Of a DNA stretch of 17,604 bases, positions 8,407-15,373 are shown one piece after another (the stretch's first letter is position 1; the number at the start of each line of letters is the position of its first letter). The notes under the pieces are model-generated. The model saw only the letters and a program-made list of their open reading frames with translations. It searched no databases and was not told the DNA's origin. This DNA is from an uncultured bacterium (GTDB taxonomy: Bacteria > Desulfobacterota > Desulfovibrionia > Desulfovibrionales > Desulfovibrionaceae). Made by a program: the position numbers and the translations under genes. The DNA is taken from assembly GCA_905214305.1 (NCBI GenBank), contig CAJMLK010000057.1, positions 1 through 17,604 on the forward strand, written 5' to 3'.

Positions 8407-8481
8407 AAATGCAAGATACTGCTGTCCTGATTTCTTTTCCCGGCTGCGAACAGCGCGTGTGACACCATGATCATATAAAGC

Positions 8482-8509
8482 TTTTCGGTATTTTTTTTGT
8501 GCAGCTTTA
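8482..8509 (-). promoter_or_regulatory. Candidate sigma-28 (FliA) promoter of the dCache chemoreceptor
   Basis: On the minus strand TAAAGCTG (8509-8502) is followed after 12 bases by ACCGAAAA (8489-8482), compared with the FliA consensus TAAAGTTT-N11-GCCGATAA. The -35 matches six of eight, the -10 six of eight; spacing is one base longer than ideal. Chemoreceptor genes are classic sigma-28 targets. The leader would be about 215 bases and would include a copy of the dispersed repeat, which is long for such a promoter. Confidence 0.35.
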
Positions 8510-8849
8510 GCAGGCGGAGGAGGGAAATTAAAAAAGATTTGTGTGCCGCAAGGAGCACGGGAAAGGCACGCAGATGATCAGGCAGCCCGCAAATCTGGCG
8601 GAAATTCGGCAGAAGCCCCACGGCCGCCCGGTAGTGATCCGGCAGCCCGAAGCCTTGCGGCACGTGGCATTGCCGCGCGGGCAAATCACGGCCATGCTGA
8701 AACTGTATACCCGTGAAGCTGCATGTGTCAAAAACCCCTGCTCTGCGTAAACGGGCCGCAGCCAGAGCTGTCAGCCCCGGGGATCACAGCCTCAAAACGT
8801 TCAGACCGCGCCGGAACGTTTGCCCGCGCAGGCAAACAGCACAAAGCAG

Positions 8850-8899
8850 AAGCGCAGCTTCAGCCGCTGCCCAAAGGCTTGACTGCTGAAGCTGCGCTT
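8850..8899. repeat. Perfect 15-bp inverted repeat after the CZB chemoreceptor
   Basis: AAGCGCAGCTTCAGC (8850-8864) and GCTGAAGCTGCGCTT (8885-8899), spacer 20 bases. The right arm is the beginning of repeat copy E and the left arm carries the same GCGCAGCTT in opposite orientation, so two family ends face each other. It may terminate transcription of the receptor gene on the minus strand, though only a weakly T-rich tail (CTGCTTTGTGCTGTTT) follows. Confidence 0.6.
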
Positions 8900-8932
8900 A
8901 CTGTGGCGGCCTGACTTATGCCGCCGCCTGAA
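8889..8932. repeat. Dispersed intergenic repeat, copy E
   Basis: AAGCTGCGCTTAC, shared in part with copy A (GCGCTTAC), then GGCGGC (8905-8910) able to pair with GCCGCC (8920-8925) and a CGCCTGAA end. Diverged, but keeps the ends of the family. Lies 21 bases past the stop of the CZB receptor gene. Confidence 0.45.
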
Positions 8933-8952
8933 TATTTTGTGATAAAGCGGCG

Positions 8953-10710
8953 CTAGGCCCTGCTTTTGAGCCTGTCGATAAGTTCGCGCAGTTCACCGGC
9001 CATCTTGGCCACGGCACGCACCTGACGGTCGGCCTCGTTCATGGCCGTGCGGCTGGCCTCGGCAATGTCCTGCACGTTTTTCATGCCCTGAGCCACATGC
9101 ACCACGGTGTCGCTCTGCTGCTGCGCGGCCACGGCCATGCCTGCGGCGCTGTCCACGTTGGCGGCGGCCAGATCCAGAATCTGGCTAAGCGCGGCCCCGG
9201 ACTGCTGCGCAAGATCATTGGACTCCTGCACGGCTTCGCTGGTCTGCCCCATAAAGGCCACACTGGCATGGATGGATTCCTGAATACCGGAAATCTTTGC
9301 GCCCACGGCCTGCGTGGCAGTGACCGTTTTTTCCGCCAGCTTTCTTACCTCGTCGGCAACCACGGAAAAACCGCGCCCGGCATCGCCTGCGCGGGCCGCC
9401 TCAATGGCGGCGTTCAGGGCCAGCAGGTTGGTCTGGTCAGCAATGTCGGTAATGACGCTCATGATGCCGGTAATGCCCTGCGCCATTTCGCCCAGTTCGG
9501 CCACCTGACCGTTCTGCTTGGCCGCAAGATCGTTGACCCGGCTGATGGCCTGGGCACAGCGGGTCACCACATCCACGCCGCTTCCGGCGTGCTCTCTGGA
9601 GCTGCGCGCCCCGTGGGCCGAATGTTCCGCGCTGACGGCAATTTCTCCGGCGGCGGCGGCAAGCTGCTCCAGGTCGTCAAGGCTGCTGCGCATGAGATTA
9701 TGCTGGTCTTCGCTGCCCCGATAGACAGTTTCAACACGCTGGGCAAGAGTGGTGGAGTGGTCGGCCAGGTCTGCGGCAATAACATCGGCCTGTGTGGCAA
9801 TGGCGTTCATGTTGCCCAGCAGGCCAGCTATGCGCGCCTCTTTTTCTTCCGCATCCCTGAGAGCTTTTTGGGCGTGCTCGGCACTGGCCTGTGCTTCCTG
9901 GGACTTCTTTTCGTTTTCGGTCAGCTTGAGCTTGAGGTTGTCCAGCAGGGAACCCAATGCCCGCGACAGTGCGCCGATTTCGTCCAGACGCTGCAAGCGC
10001 AGGTTCACATCCAGATTGCCCGCCACCACTTCGGCCGACTTGTTCACAAGCCCGCGCAACGGATTGCGGATGGAGCGCGTAATCGCCACGCCGGAAATGA
10101 CCATGCCCGCCAGTACAGCCAGCAACAGGGCAATGACCACGTATTCTTCGCGTGTCATGACCTGCTTGTAATTTTCTTTATCAACTTCAGCGGCGTGCAG
10201 CATCATTTTGCGCAACTGCCCAAGGGCCTCCACCACCGCCGCCGACTTGACCAGCGTAACGGTATTAAAGTGCGCCCTTGCTCCTTGCAGATCACCGGCC
10301 TGCACAAGGCGCTCGATATCCAGAGCACTGCGGTGCAGATCCAGGTGGGCGGCTTCCATATTTTTGAAATAGCTGGACGTGCCGGGCAAAATGGCTTCCA
10401 CCTCTTCACGACCGCCATTGTAAAACCACTGGCCGAACAGACATTTGTGACCGTCTTTCTGAACATCAAGCTTGCCGTCCGCAGGCGGCATGGAAACATA
10501 GCTGCTCACCCGCTCCTTCCAGTGCAGGTGATCGGCCTCACGCATGGCAAAAACCAGAGCATTGCTCTGCTTTTGCAGCGCGCTGTCCGCCATTGTCATG
10601 ACCTGATTGGACGCATACCAGGCAACCATTGCAAAACAGATCATGCCCAGCAGGCTGATGCCAAAGCCAAAACACAGTTTCTTCCCTATGGAAAGATTTT
10701 TCCAAAACAT
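8953..10710 (-). CDS. Chemotaxis receptor with extracytoplasmic CZB-like zinc domain
   Basis: 585-residue chemoreceptor. I start it at MFWKNLSIGKK (10710), not at the in-frame upstream ATG (10830), because GGGAGG lies just before it and TM1 (about 12-32) then sits at the N-terminus as in other receptors. Residues 33-188 form the extracytoplasmic sensor; it carries the chemoreceptor zinc-binding (CZB) signature: DHLHW (60-64), CLFGQWF (90-96) and AHLDLH (121-126), giving candidate ligands H61, C90, H122 and H126. TM2 is about 189-210, HAMP about 211-265, then a coiled coil and signalling domain with DIADQTNLLALNAAIEAAR (422-440) and GRGFSVVADEVRKLAEKT (445-462). No CheR-binding pentapeptide. 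CZB domains studied so far sense zinc and oxidants such as hypochlorite, usually from the cytoplasm; location outside the membrane is the unusual point. Preceded by a hairpin-rich leader. Confidence 0.94.
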   Translation of the reverse strand: MFWKNLSIGKKLCFGFGISLLGMICFAMVAWYASNQVMTMADSALQKQSNALVFAMREADHLHWKERVSSYVSMPPADGKLDVQKDGHKCLFGQWFYNGGREEVEAILPGTSSYFKNMEAAHLDLHRSALDIERLVQAGDLQGARAHFNTVTLVKSAAVVEALGQLRKMMLHAAEVDKENYKQVMTREEYVVIALLLAVLAGMVISGVAITRSIRNPLRGLVNKSAEVVAGNLDVNLRLQRLDEIGALSRALGSLLDNLKLKLTENEKKSQEAQASAEHAQKALRDAEEKEARIAGLLGNMNAIATQADVIAADLADHSTTLAQRVETVYRGSEDQHNLMRSSLDDLEQLAAAAGEIAVSAEHSAHGARSSREHAGSGVDVVTRCAQAISRVNDLAAKQNGQVAELGEMAQGITGIMSVITDIADQTNLLALNAAIEAARAGDAGRGFSVVADEVRKLAEKTVTATQAVGAKISGIQESIHASVAFMGQTSEAVQESNDLAQQSGAALSQILDLAAANVDSAAGMAVAAQQQSDTVVHVAQGMKNVQDIAEASRTAMNEADRQVRAVAKMAGELRELIDRLKSRA

Positions 10711-10840
10711 GATTCCTCCCGGGAATCCCAGAGCATTCTGCTTTTGAAACACTCCATGTTTCAACGTATCATTCTGGCGAAAAACGTGGCTTTCACCAGA
10801 ATCCACGCCACGGAGCGGCACGCTGCACAAGAATGCAGCG
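10711..10840 (-). promoter_or_regulatory. Hairpin-rich leader of the CZB chemoreceptor
   Basis: Four successive inverted repeats in 130 bases. (1) CGCTGCA 10821-10827 with TGCAGCG 10834-10840. (2) ATTCTGG 10771-10777 with CCAGAAT 10796-10802, extended inward by GAAA/TTTC. (3) TTGAAACA 10744-10751 with TGTTTCAA 10757-10764. (4) GATTCC 10711-10716 with GGAATC 10722-10727, whose stem and loop include the GGGAGG ribosome site (10715-10720). Stems are perfect or nearly so. Pairing (4) could hide the ribosome site. I do not recognise a known riboswitch class. Stems (2) or (3) could instead be DNA operators. Confidence 0.5.
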
Positions 10841-10847
10841 TCGGCAG

Positions 10848-10876
10848 TTTATACCTTTCAAGATAAAATGCTCTAA
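10848..10876 (-). promoter_or_regulatory. Possible promoter of the CZB chemoreceptor
   Basis: On the minus strand TTAGAG (10876-10871), 17 bases, TATAAA (10853-10848). The -10 is good, the -35 poor. It lies just upstream of a run of hairpins and would yield a leader of about 130 bases. Confidence 0.3.
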
Positions 10877-10934
10877 CAGCATATAAACACAGGCAATACA
10901 GCCAGGTTACACTCATTGCCGAAACACAGGCGGC

Positions 10935-10961
10935 AAAAAACCACAGCCGGAAAATCCGGCT
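10935..10961 (-). terminator. Terminator-like hairpin upstream of the CZB chemoreceptor
   Basis: On the minus strand AGCCGGA-TTT-TCCGGCT (10961-10945) is followed by GTGG and then TTTTTT (10940-10935). This resembles an intrinsic terminator for a minus-strand transcript coming from 10970-11640, yet no convincing gene is there. It also would insulate the receptor promoter from upstream transcription. Confidence 0.45.
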
Positions 10962-11590
10962 CATCAATAAAAAGGGGCATGGCGCGATGAACGAGCCGCC
11001 CTGTACCTGCCCGCAGCATTGCTGCGCAGGTCATCAGTTACTATTTGTAAAATCACCCCTACGGGGAGCACAGGCTCTTGTCAAGCCACAAAGACCCCAC
11101 AAGCGGTATCAATTACACACACCTTGCGGCGTCGCGTTTATGACATGCCCCATAACCGGCAGAAATAACTGCCATCGTGCTGACAAAAGCATTTTTCCTG
11201 CCACACTTGCGGCAAGATGCGTGCAGGGGCTGCAATGAGTAATGATGTGTGTTATGGTGCATACCGCAAACCGGGCAAGCCCGGCCCCGTGCGAGTGCGC
11301 CGCACCCCGGCGTGCGAAAATGACAGCCGGGAGCGGCCGGATTTTTCGCATGTTTTCAGGCAAAAGAATACGGCTTTTCTTCCGGTATTTCTGGATATGC
11401 CGGGAATATCTGACAAAATATTTCATTTACTCTGCGGGAAAAAATTTTGCAGCCGGGTCTTATTTAACTGTTCAAACAACCAGCTTTGTGTTAAGGCTTT
11501 TTTGCAACGAAAAATCGCGGTTTCAGATGCCGCCCCCCGGAGCATCCAGGTATTCTTTTATGGACGCCCTTGAGCTGATGCGGTAAATTT

Positions 11591-11619
11591 TTATCCAAAC
11601 GCTTTCTTCAGCGTAAACT
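11591..11619 (+). promoter_or_regulatory. Weak sigma-70-like alternative promoter of por
   Basis: TTATCC (11591-11596), 17 bases, TAAACT (11614-11619). Only three of six and four of six matches; listed as an alternative to the sigma-54 site. If used, the transcript would carry both hairpins at 11643-11686 in a leader of over 100 bases. Confidence 0.2.
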
Positions 11620-11642
11620 CTATGTTCCCTGAGCACGTCGCG

Positions 11643-11665
11643 CCCGCACCGCTTTTTTGTGCGGG
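11643..11665 (+). promoter_or_regulatory. Palindrome upstream of por, possible activator site
   Basis: CCCGCAC (11643-11649) and GTGCGGG (11659-11665) form a perfect 7-base inverted repeat with a 9-base spacer containing six T. Its centre lies about 70 bases before the predicted sigma-54 start, the usual distance for an enhancer-binding protein. A further CCGCACC/GTGCG cluster occurs at 11289-11306. A second small hairpin, GGCCG-AAC-CGGCC, follows at 11674-11686. If transcription instead begins upstream, both would be leader hairpins. Not followed by a T-run, so not a terminator on the plus strand. Confidence 0.4.
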
Positions 11666-11697
11666 ACCTACCCGGCCGAACCGGCCACGCAGAAATT

Positions 11698-11712
11698 TGG
11701 AAATACTATTGC
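11698..11712 (+). promoter_or_regulatory. Candidate sigma-54 (RpoN) promoter of por
   Basis: TGGAAATACTATTGC has the -24 GG (11699-11700) and -12 GC (11711-11712) exactly 10 bases apart, with TGG and TTGC matching the consensus TGGCAC-N5-TTGC. Start of transcription would fall near 11724, giving a leader of about 16 bases that still contains the whole AAGGAGG ribosome site (11729-11735). I recall that the D. vulgaris por/lactate operon is under sigma-54 control with an enhancer-binding activator, which fits. The match in the CAC part is poor (only A), and such hits occur by chance. Confidence 0.5.
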
Positions 11713-11739
11713 GCGCCCCAGAGCGCCAAGGAGGAACAG

Positions 11740-14700
11740 ATGGCTCACATGAAAACCATGGACGGCAATAACGCGACCACGCATATTGCCTACGCTCTGT
11801 CGGAAACGGCGGCTATTTACCCCATCACGCCGTCGTCCGTCATGGGCGAAGTGATGGACCAGATGGCTGCCAAGGGCATGAAAAACCTGCTCGGCCAGAA
11901 AGTGATCGTGCGTGAAATGCAGTCCGAAGCCGGCGCCGCAGGCGCTGTGCACGGCATGCTTTCCGCTGGCGCGCTGACCTCTACCTATACGGCGTCTCAG
12001 GGCCTGCTGCTGATGATCCCCAACATGTACAAAATCGCCGGTGAACTGCTCCCCGGTGTTTTTCACGTGTCGGCCCGCGCTCTGGCCTCGCATGCCCTGT
12101 CCATTTTCGGCGACCATCAGGACGTCATGGCCGCCCGCCAGACGGGCTTCTGCTTCCTCGCCTCGGCCTCTGTGCAGGAATGCATGGACCTGGCTCTGGT
12201 GTCCCACCTTTCGGCCATCGACTCCAGCCTGCCCTTCTGCCATTTCTTCGACGGCTTCCGCACCTCGCATGAAGTGCAGAAAATCGAAGTCATCGACTAC
12301 GAAGACATCCGCAGCCTCGTGAACTGGGACAAGGTGGACGAATTCCGCGCCACCGCCATGAACCCCGAGCATCCGCACATTCGCGGCACAGCCCAGAACC
12401 CCGACATTTACTTCCAGAACCGCGAAGCCTCCAACCTCTTCTACGACGCCGTGCCCGGCATCGTGCTCGAAAACATGAAGAAGGTGGAGTCCATCACCGG
12501 TCGCAAGTACCGCCTGTTCGACTACGTGGGCCACCCCGAAGCCGACCGCATCATCGTTTCCATGGGTTCCTCCTGTGAAGTGGCCGAAGAAACGGTCAAC
12601 TACCTGAACAGTCAGGGCCAGCGCGTGGGCCTTGTGAAAGTGCGCCTGTATCGCCCGTTCTCTGCCGAGCACATGCTGCGCGCCCTGCCCGCCACCACCA
12701 CCTGCATCACCGTGCTTGACCGCACCAAGGAAAGCGGCGCCCTGGGCGACCCCCTGTATCAGGACGTGTGCACCGCCTTCCTCGAAAAGGGCGAAGCTCC
12801 CACCATCGTGGCCGGTCGCTACGGCCTCGGCTCCAAGGACTTCACCCCCGGCATGGCCAAGGCCGTGTATGACAACATGCTGGCCCTGCAGCCCAAGAAC
12901 CACTTCACCGTGGGCATCACCGACGACGTGACCAACCTTTCCCTTGAAGTGGAAGAAGAAATCGACACCGTGCCCGCCGGCACAGTGCAGTGCAAGTTCT
13001 TCGGCCTCGGCGCCGACGGAACCGTGGGCGCCAACAAGCAGGCCATCAAGATCATCGGTGACAACACCGACCTCTACGCCCAGGCCTATTTTGCCTATGA
13101 CTCCAAGAAGTCCGGCGGCTTTACCGTGTCGCACCTGCGCTTCGGCAAGGCCCCCATCACTTCGTCCTACCTCATCACCAGCGCCGACTACGTTGCCTGT
13201 CACAAGTCGGCCTATGTGACCCAGTACGACATTCTTGAAGGCATCAAGGAAGGCGGCACTTTTGTGCTGAACTCCAACTGGTCGCTGGCTGACCTTGAAA
13301 AGCACCTGCCCGCCTCCATGAAGCGCGTTATCGCCCGCAAGAAGCTCAAGTTCTACAACGTGGACGCCGTGAAGGTGGCCCAGGAAGTGGGCCTTGGCGG
13401 CCGCATCAACATGATCATGCAGACCGCCTTCTTCAAGCTGGCCAACGTGCTTGACTTTGACAAGGCCGTGGCCCTGCTCAAGGAATCCATCAAAAAGACC
13501 TACGGCAGCAAGGGCGACAAGATCGTCAGCATGAACATCGCCGCCGTGGACAAGGGCATGGACGCCCTGGAAGAAATCAAATACCCCGCCTCCTGGGCCA
13601 ATGCCACCGAAGGCGCTGAAGTGTGCCACTGCGATGACGACGACTACATCCGCAGCGTTGTACGTCCCATCCTGGCCCAGCAGGGCGACAAGCTGCCCGT
13701 GTCCGCCATGGACCCGGCCGGTTTCATGCCCCTCGGCACTGCCGCCTGCGAAAAGCGCGGCGTAGCCATTGCCATTCCCGAATGGCAGGTGGAAAACTGC
13801 ATCCAGTGCTGCCAGTGCTCTTTCGTGTGCCCCCACGCCGCCATCCGCCCCGTGCTGGCTACCGAGGAAGAGCTTGAAGGCGCTCCGGCCTCTTTTGCCA
13901 CCAAGGACGCCATGGGCAAAGAGCTCAAGGGCCTCAAGTTCCGCATTCAGGTCTACCCTGAAGACTGCCTGGGCTGCGGCTCCTGCGCCGATGTCTGCCC
14001 GGCCAAGAACAAGGCTCTGGTCATGAAACCCCTCGAGACCCAGATGGACGACCAGAAGGCCAACCTGGCCTTTGCGGAAGCCAATGTGAGCCTCAAGGAC
14101 AAGCTGCTGGCCCGCGACACCGTGAAGGGTTCGCAGCTGCAGCAGCCCCTGCATGAATTCTCCGGCGCCTGCGCCGGCTGCGGCGAAACCCCCTATGTCA
14201 AGGTGCTCACCCAGCTCTTTGGCGAACGCATGATCGTCGCCAACGCCACGGGCTGCTCCTCCATCTGGGGCGCTTCTTCGCCCACCACGCCTTACTGCAC
14301 CAACAAGGACGGCTTTGGCCCGGCCTGGGGCAACTCCCTGTTTGAAGACGCCGCCGAATACGGCTGCGGCATGGGCCTTGCGTATGACCAGCGCCGCAAC
14401 CTGCTGGCCATGAAGATCGAAGAAGCCCTGAAGGAAGAGAACATTCCCTCCGAGCTCAAGGAAGCCATGGAAGGCTGGCTTGCCAACAAGGAAGACGCCG
14501 AAGGCTCCCGCAAGTACGGTGACATGGTGCTTGCCAACCTTGATTCCTTTGAAAGCCCGCTGGCCCACGAAATCTGGCACATGGACGACCTCTTCACCAA
14601 GAAGAGCGTGTGGATCTTCGGCGGCGACGGCTGGGGCTACGACATCGGTTACGGCGGTCTTGACCACGTGCTGGCCACTGGCGACGACATCAACATCCTG

Positions 14701-15276
14701 CTGATGGACACCGAAGTGTACTCCAACACCGGCGGTCAGTCCTCCAAGGCGACCCCGCTTGGCGCTGTGGCCCAGTTCGCAGCCGCAGGCAAGCGCACCG
14801 GCAAAAAGGACCTTGGCCGCATGGCCATGACCTACGGCTACGTGTATGTGGCCTCCATCGCCATGGGCGCCGACAAGCAGCAGACCCTCAAGGCCTTCCG
14901 CGAAGCTGAAGCCTACAAGGGCCCCTCGCTTATCATTGCCTACGCTCCCTGCATCAACCAGGGCCTGCGCAAGGGCATGGGCAAGAGCCAGGAAGAGTCC
15001 AAGCTGGCCGTGCAGACCGGCTACTGGCCCCTGTACCGCTACCATCCCGAACTGGCCAAGGAAAAGAAAAACCCCTTCCAGCTCGACTGCAAGGCTCCCA
15101 CCGTGGACATCCAGGAATTCCTGGGCGGCGAAACCCGCTTTGCCTCGCTGGAAAAAACCAATCCCGAAGCTTCCAGGCAACTGCGTGCGGATCTGGCTGC
15201 TGCCTACGCCGAACGCTATGCCATGCTGAAGCAGCTGGCCGACCTCCCCTACCCGGACGCCAGCGAAGTCAAGTAG
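11740..15276 (+). CDS. por: Pyruvate:ferredoxin oxidoreductase, single chain
   Basis: 1178-residue PFOR: pyruvate + CoA + 2 oxidised ferredoxin -> acetyl-CoA + CO2 + 2 reduced ferredoxin; cytoplasmic, using thiamine diphosphate and three [4Fe-4S] clusters. Nearly colinear with the Desulfovibrio africanus enzyme. Seen: N-terminal TPP/transketolase domain (IYPITPSSVMGE, REMQSEAGAAGAVHG); ferredoxin-like domain with C687, C690, C693, C697 and C743, C746, C749, C753; proximal-cluster cysteines C811, C814, C839, C1071; TPP motif GDGWGYDIGYGG and DTEVYSNTGGQSS. Start chosen at MAHMKTMDGN because AAGGAGG ends 4 bases upstream; the 27 codons before it are leader. The chain stops about where D. africanus domain VII, its C-terminal oxygen-protecting extension, would begin, so this domain is absent. 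An extra Cys (C691) sits inside the first cluster motif. A candidate sigma-54 promoter lies immediately upstream; pta follows. Confidence 0.98.
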   Translation: MAHMKTMDGNNATTHIAYALSETAAIYPITPSSVMGEVMDQMAAKGMKNLLGQKVIVREMQSEAGAAGAVHGMLSAGALTSTYTASQGLLLMIPNMYKIAGELLPGVFHVSARALASHALSIFGDHQDVMAARQTGFCFLASASVQECMDLALVSHLSAIDSSLPFCHFFDGFRTSHEVQKIEVIDYEDIRSLVNWDKVDEFRATAMNPEHPHIRGTAQNPDIYFQNREASNLFYDAVPGIVLENMKKVESITGRKYRLFDYVGHPEADRIIVSMGSSCEVAEETVNYLNSQGQRVGLVKVRLYRPFSAEHMLRALPATTTCITVLDRTKESGALGDPLYQDVCTAFLEKGEAPTIVAGRYGLGSKDFTPGMAKAVYDNMLALQPKNHFTVGITDDVTNLSLEVEEEIDTVPAGTVQCKFFGLGADGTVGANKQAIKIIGDNTDLYAQAYFAYDSKKSGGFTVSHLRFGKAPITSSYLITSADYVACHKSAYVTQYDILEGIKEGGTFVLNSNWSLADLEKHLPASMKRVIARKKLKFYNVDAVKVAQEVGLGGRINMIMQTAFFKLANVLDFDKAVALLKESIKKTYGSKGDKIVSMNIAAVDKGMDALEEIKYPASWANATEGAEVCHCDDDDYIRSVVRPILAQQGDKLPVSAMDPAGFMPLGTAACEKRGVAIAIPEWQVENCIQCCQCSFVCPHAAIRPVLATEEELEGAPASFATKDAMGKELKGLKFRIQVYPEDCLGCGSCADVCPAKNKALVMKPLETQMDDQKANLAFAEANVSLKDKLLARDTVKGSQLQQPLHEFSGACAGCGETPYVKVLTQLFGERMIVANATGCSSIWGASSPTTPYCTNKDGFGPAWGNSLFEDAAEYGCGMGLAYDQRRNLLAMKIEEALKEENIPSELKEAMEGWLANKEDAEGSRKYGDMVLANLDSFESPLAHEIWHMDDLFTKKSVWIFGGDGWGYDIGYGGLDHVLATGDDINILLMDTEVYSNTGGQSSKATPLGAVAQFAAAGKRTGKKDLGRMAMTYGYVYVASIAMGADKQQTLKAFREAEAYKGPSLIIAYAPCINQGLRKGMGKSQEESKLAVQTGYWPLYRYHPELAKEKKNPFQLDCKAPTVDIQEFLGGETRFASLEKTNPEASRQLRADLAAAYAERYAMLKQLADLPYPDASEVK

Positions 15277-15294
15277 GGAACTGACGAATGAATG

Positions 15295-15350
15295 CCGCGC
15301 CCGCCACCAGGCAAGCCTCCCCTCCGGGGGGCTTCAGGCGGCGGGCGCGG
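15295..15350 (+). terminator. Large hairpin after por
   Basis: CCGCGCCCGCC (15295-15305) pairs perfectly with GGCGGGCGCGG (15340-15350), and an inner stem AAGCC/GGCTT with CCCC/GGGG closes the loop. It begins 18 bases after the por stop. The tail is TTGTTG, not a clean T-run, so termination may be partial; it may also protect the 3' end of the por message. Confidence 0.6.
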
Positions 15351-15373
15351 TTGTTGCCGTATAACTGAGGCCG

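Larger units (their letters stand above)
8257..8952. other. Intergenic region between the two chemoreceptor genes
   Basis: 696 bases holding repeat copies D and E, the 15-bp palindrome and the sigma-28-like site. A GTG-started frame at 8541-8750 (69 codons, a GGAGGAGGG site 13 bases upstream) is the only remotely plausible small gene; its product has a twice-used IRQP motif but no recognised similarity, so it is not called. Confidence 0.45.
10711..11739. other. Long divergent intergenic region upstream of por
   Basis: 1029 bases between divergent chemoreceptor and por starts. Contains the hairpin leader (10711-10840), a minus-strand terminator-like hairpin (10935-10961), an interrupted palindrome ACCTGC-CC-GCAGC / GCTGC-GCAGGT (11005-11031), CCGGG/CCCGG (11271-11284), the por palindromes and candidate promoters. 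Open frames at 10987-11238 and 11242-11586 (plus) give Cys/Arg-rich or random-looking proteins with no recognised family and I do not call them. Confidence 0.5.

Noticed and set aside
8452..8467. GG-N10-GC motif (TGGTGTCACACGCGC, minus strand) as a sigma-54 promoter for the dCache receptor
   Set aside because: The -12 part reads GCGC instead of TTGC; spacing alone is common by chance in GC-rich DNA.
8541..8750. GTG-started 69-codon plus-strand frame with an AG-rich upstream stretch
   Set aside because: The ribosome-site spacing is long (13 bases), the product has no recognised family, and no partner gene is nearby; chance is likelier.
10711..10830. Upstream in-frame start (40 extra codons) for the CZB chemoreceptor
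   Set aside because: The hairpins and the strong GGGAGG site lie in this stretch, and the transmembrane segment is N-terminal only from the 10710 start.
11488..11509. Rex-like half sites TTGTGTTAA...TTTTTGCAA upstream of por
   Set aside because: The right half does not form the needed TTAACAA/TTCACAA symmetry; it is only a T-rich stretch.
11242..11586. 114-codon plus-strand frame upstream of por
   Set aside because: Codon use and composition unlike the neighbours, another frame is open over the same bases, and no ribosome site or family match is visible.
11668..15180. A 1170-codon open frame on the strand opposite por, and similar long antisense frames opposite pta (15577-17274) and topA (618-2534)
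   Set aside because: Rich in Gly/His/Val/Ala, with no domain; it is the expected mirror of GC-biased third codon positions in a real gene. The sense proteins are unmistakable.
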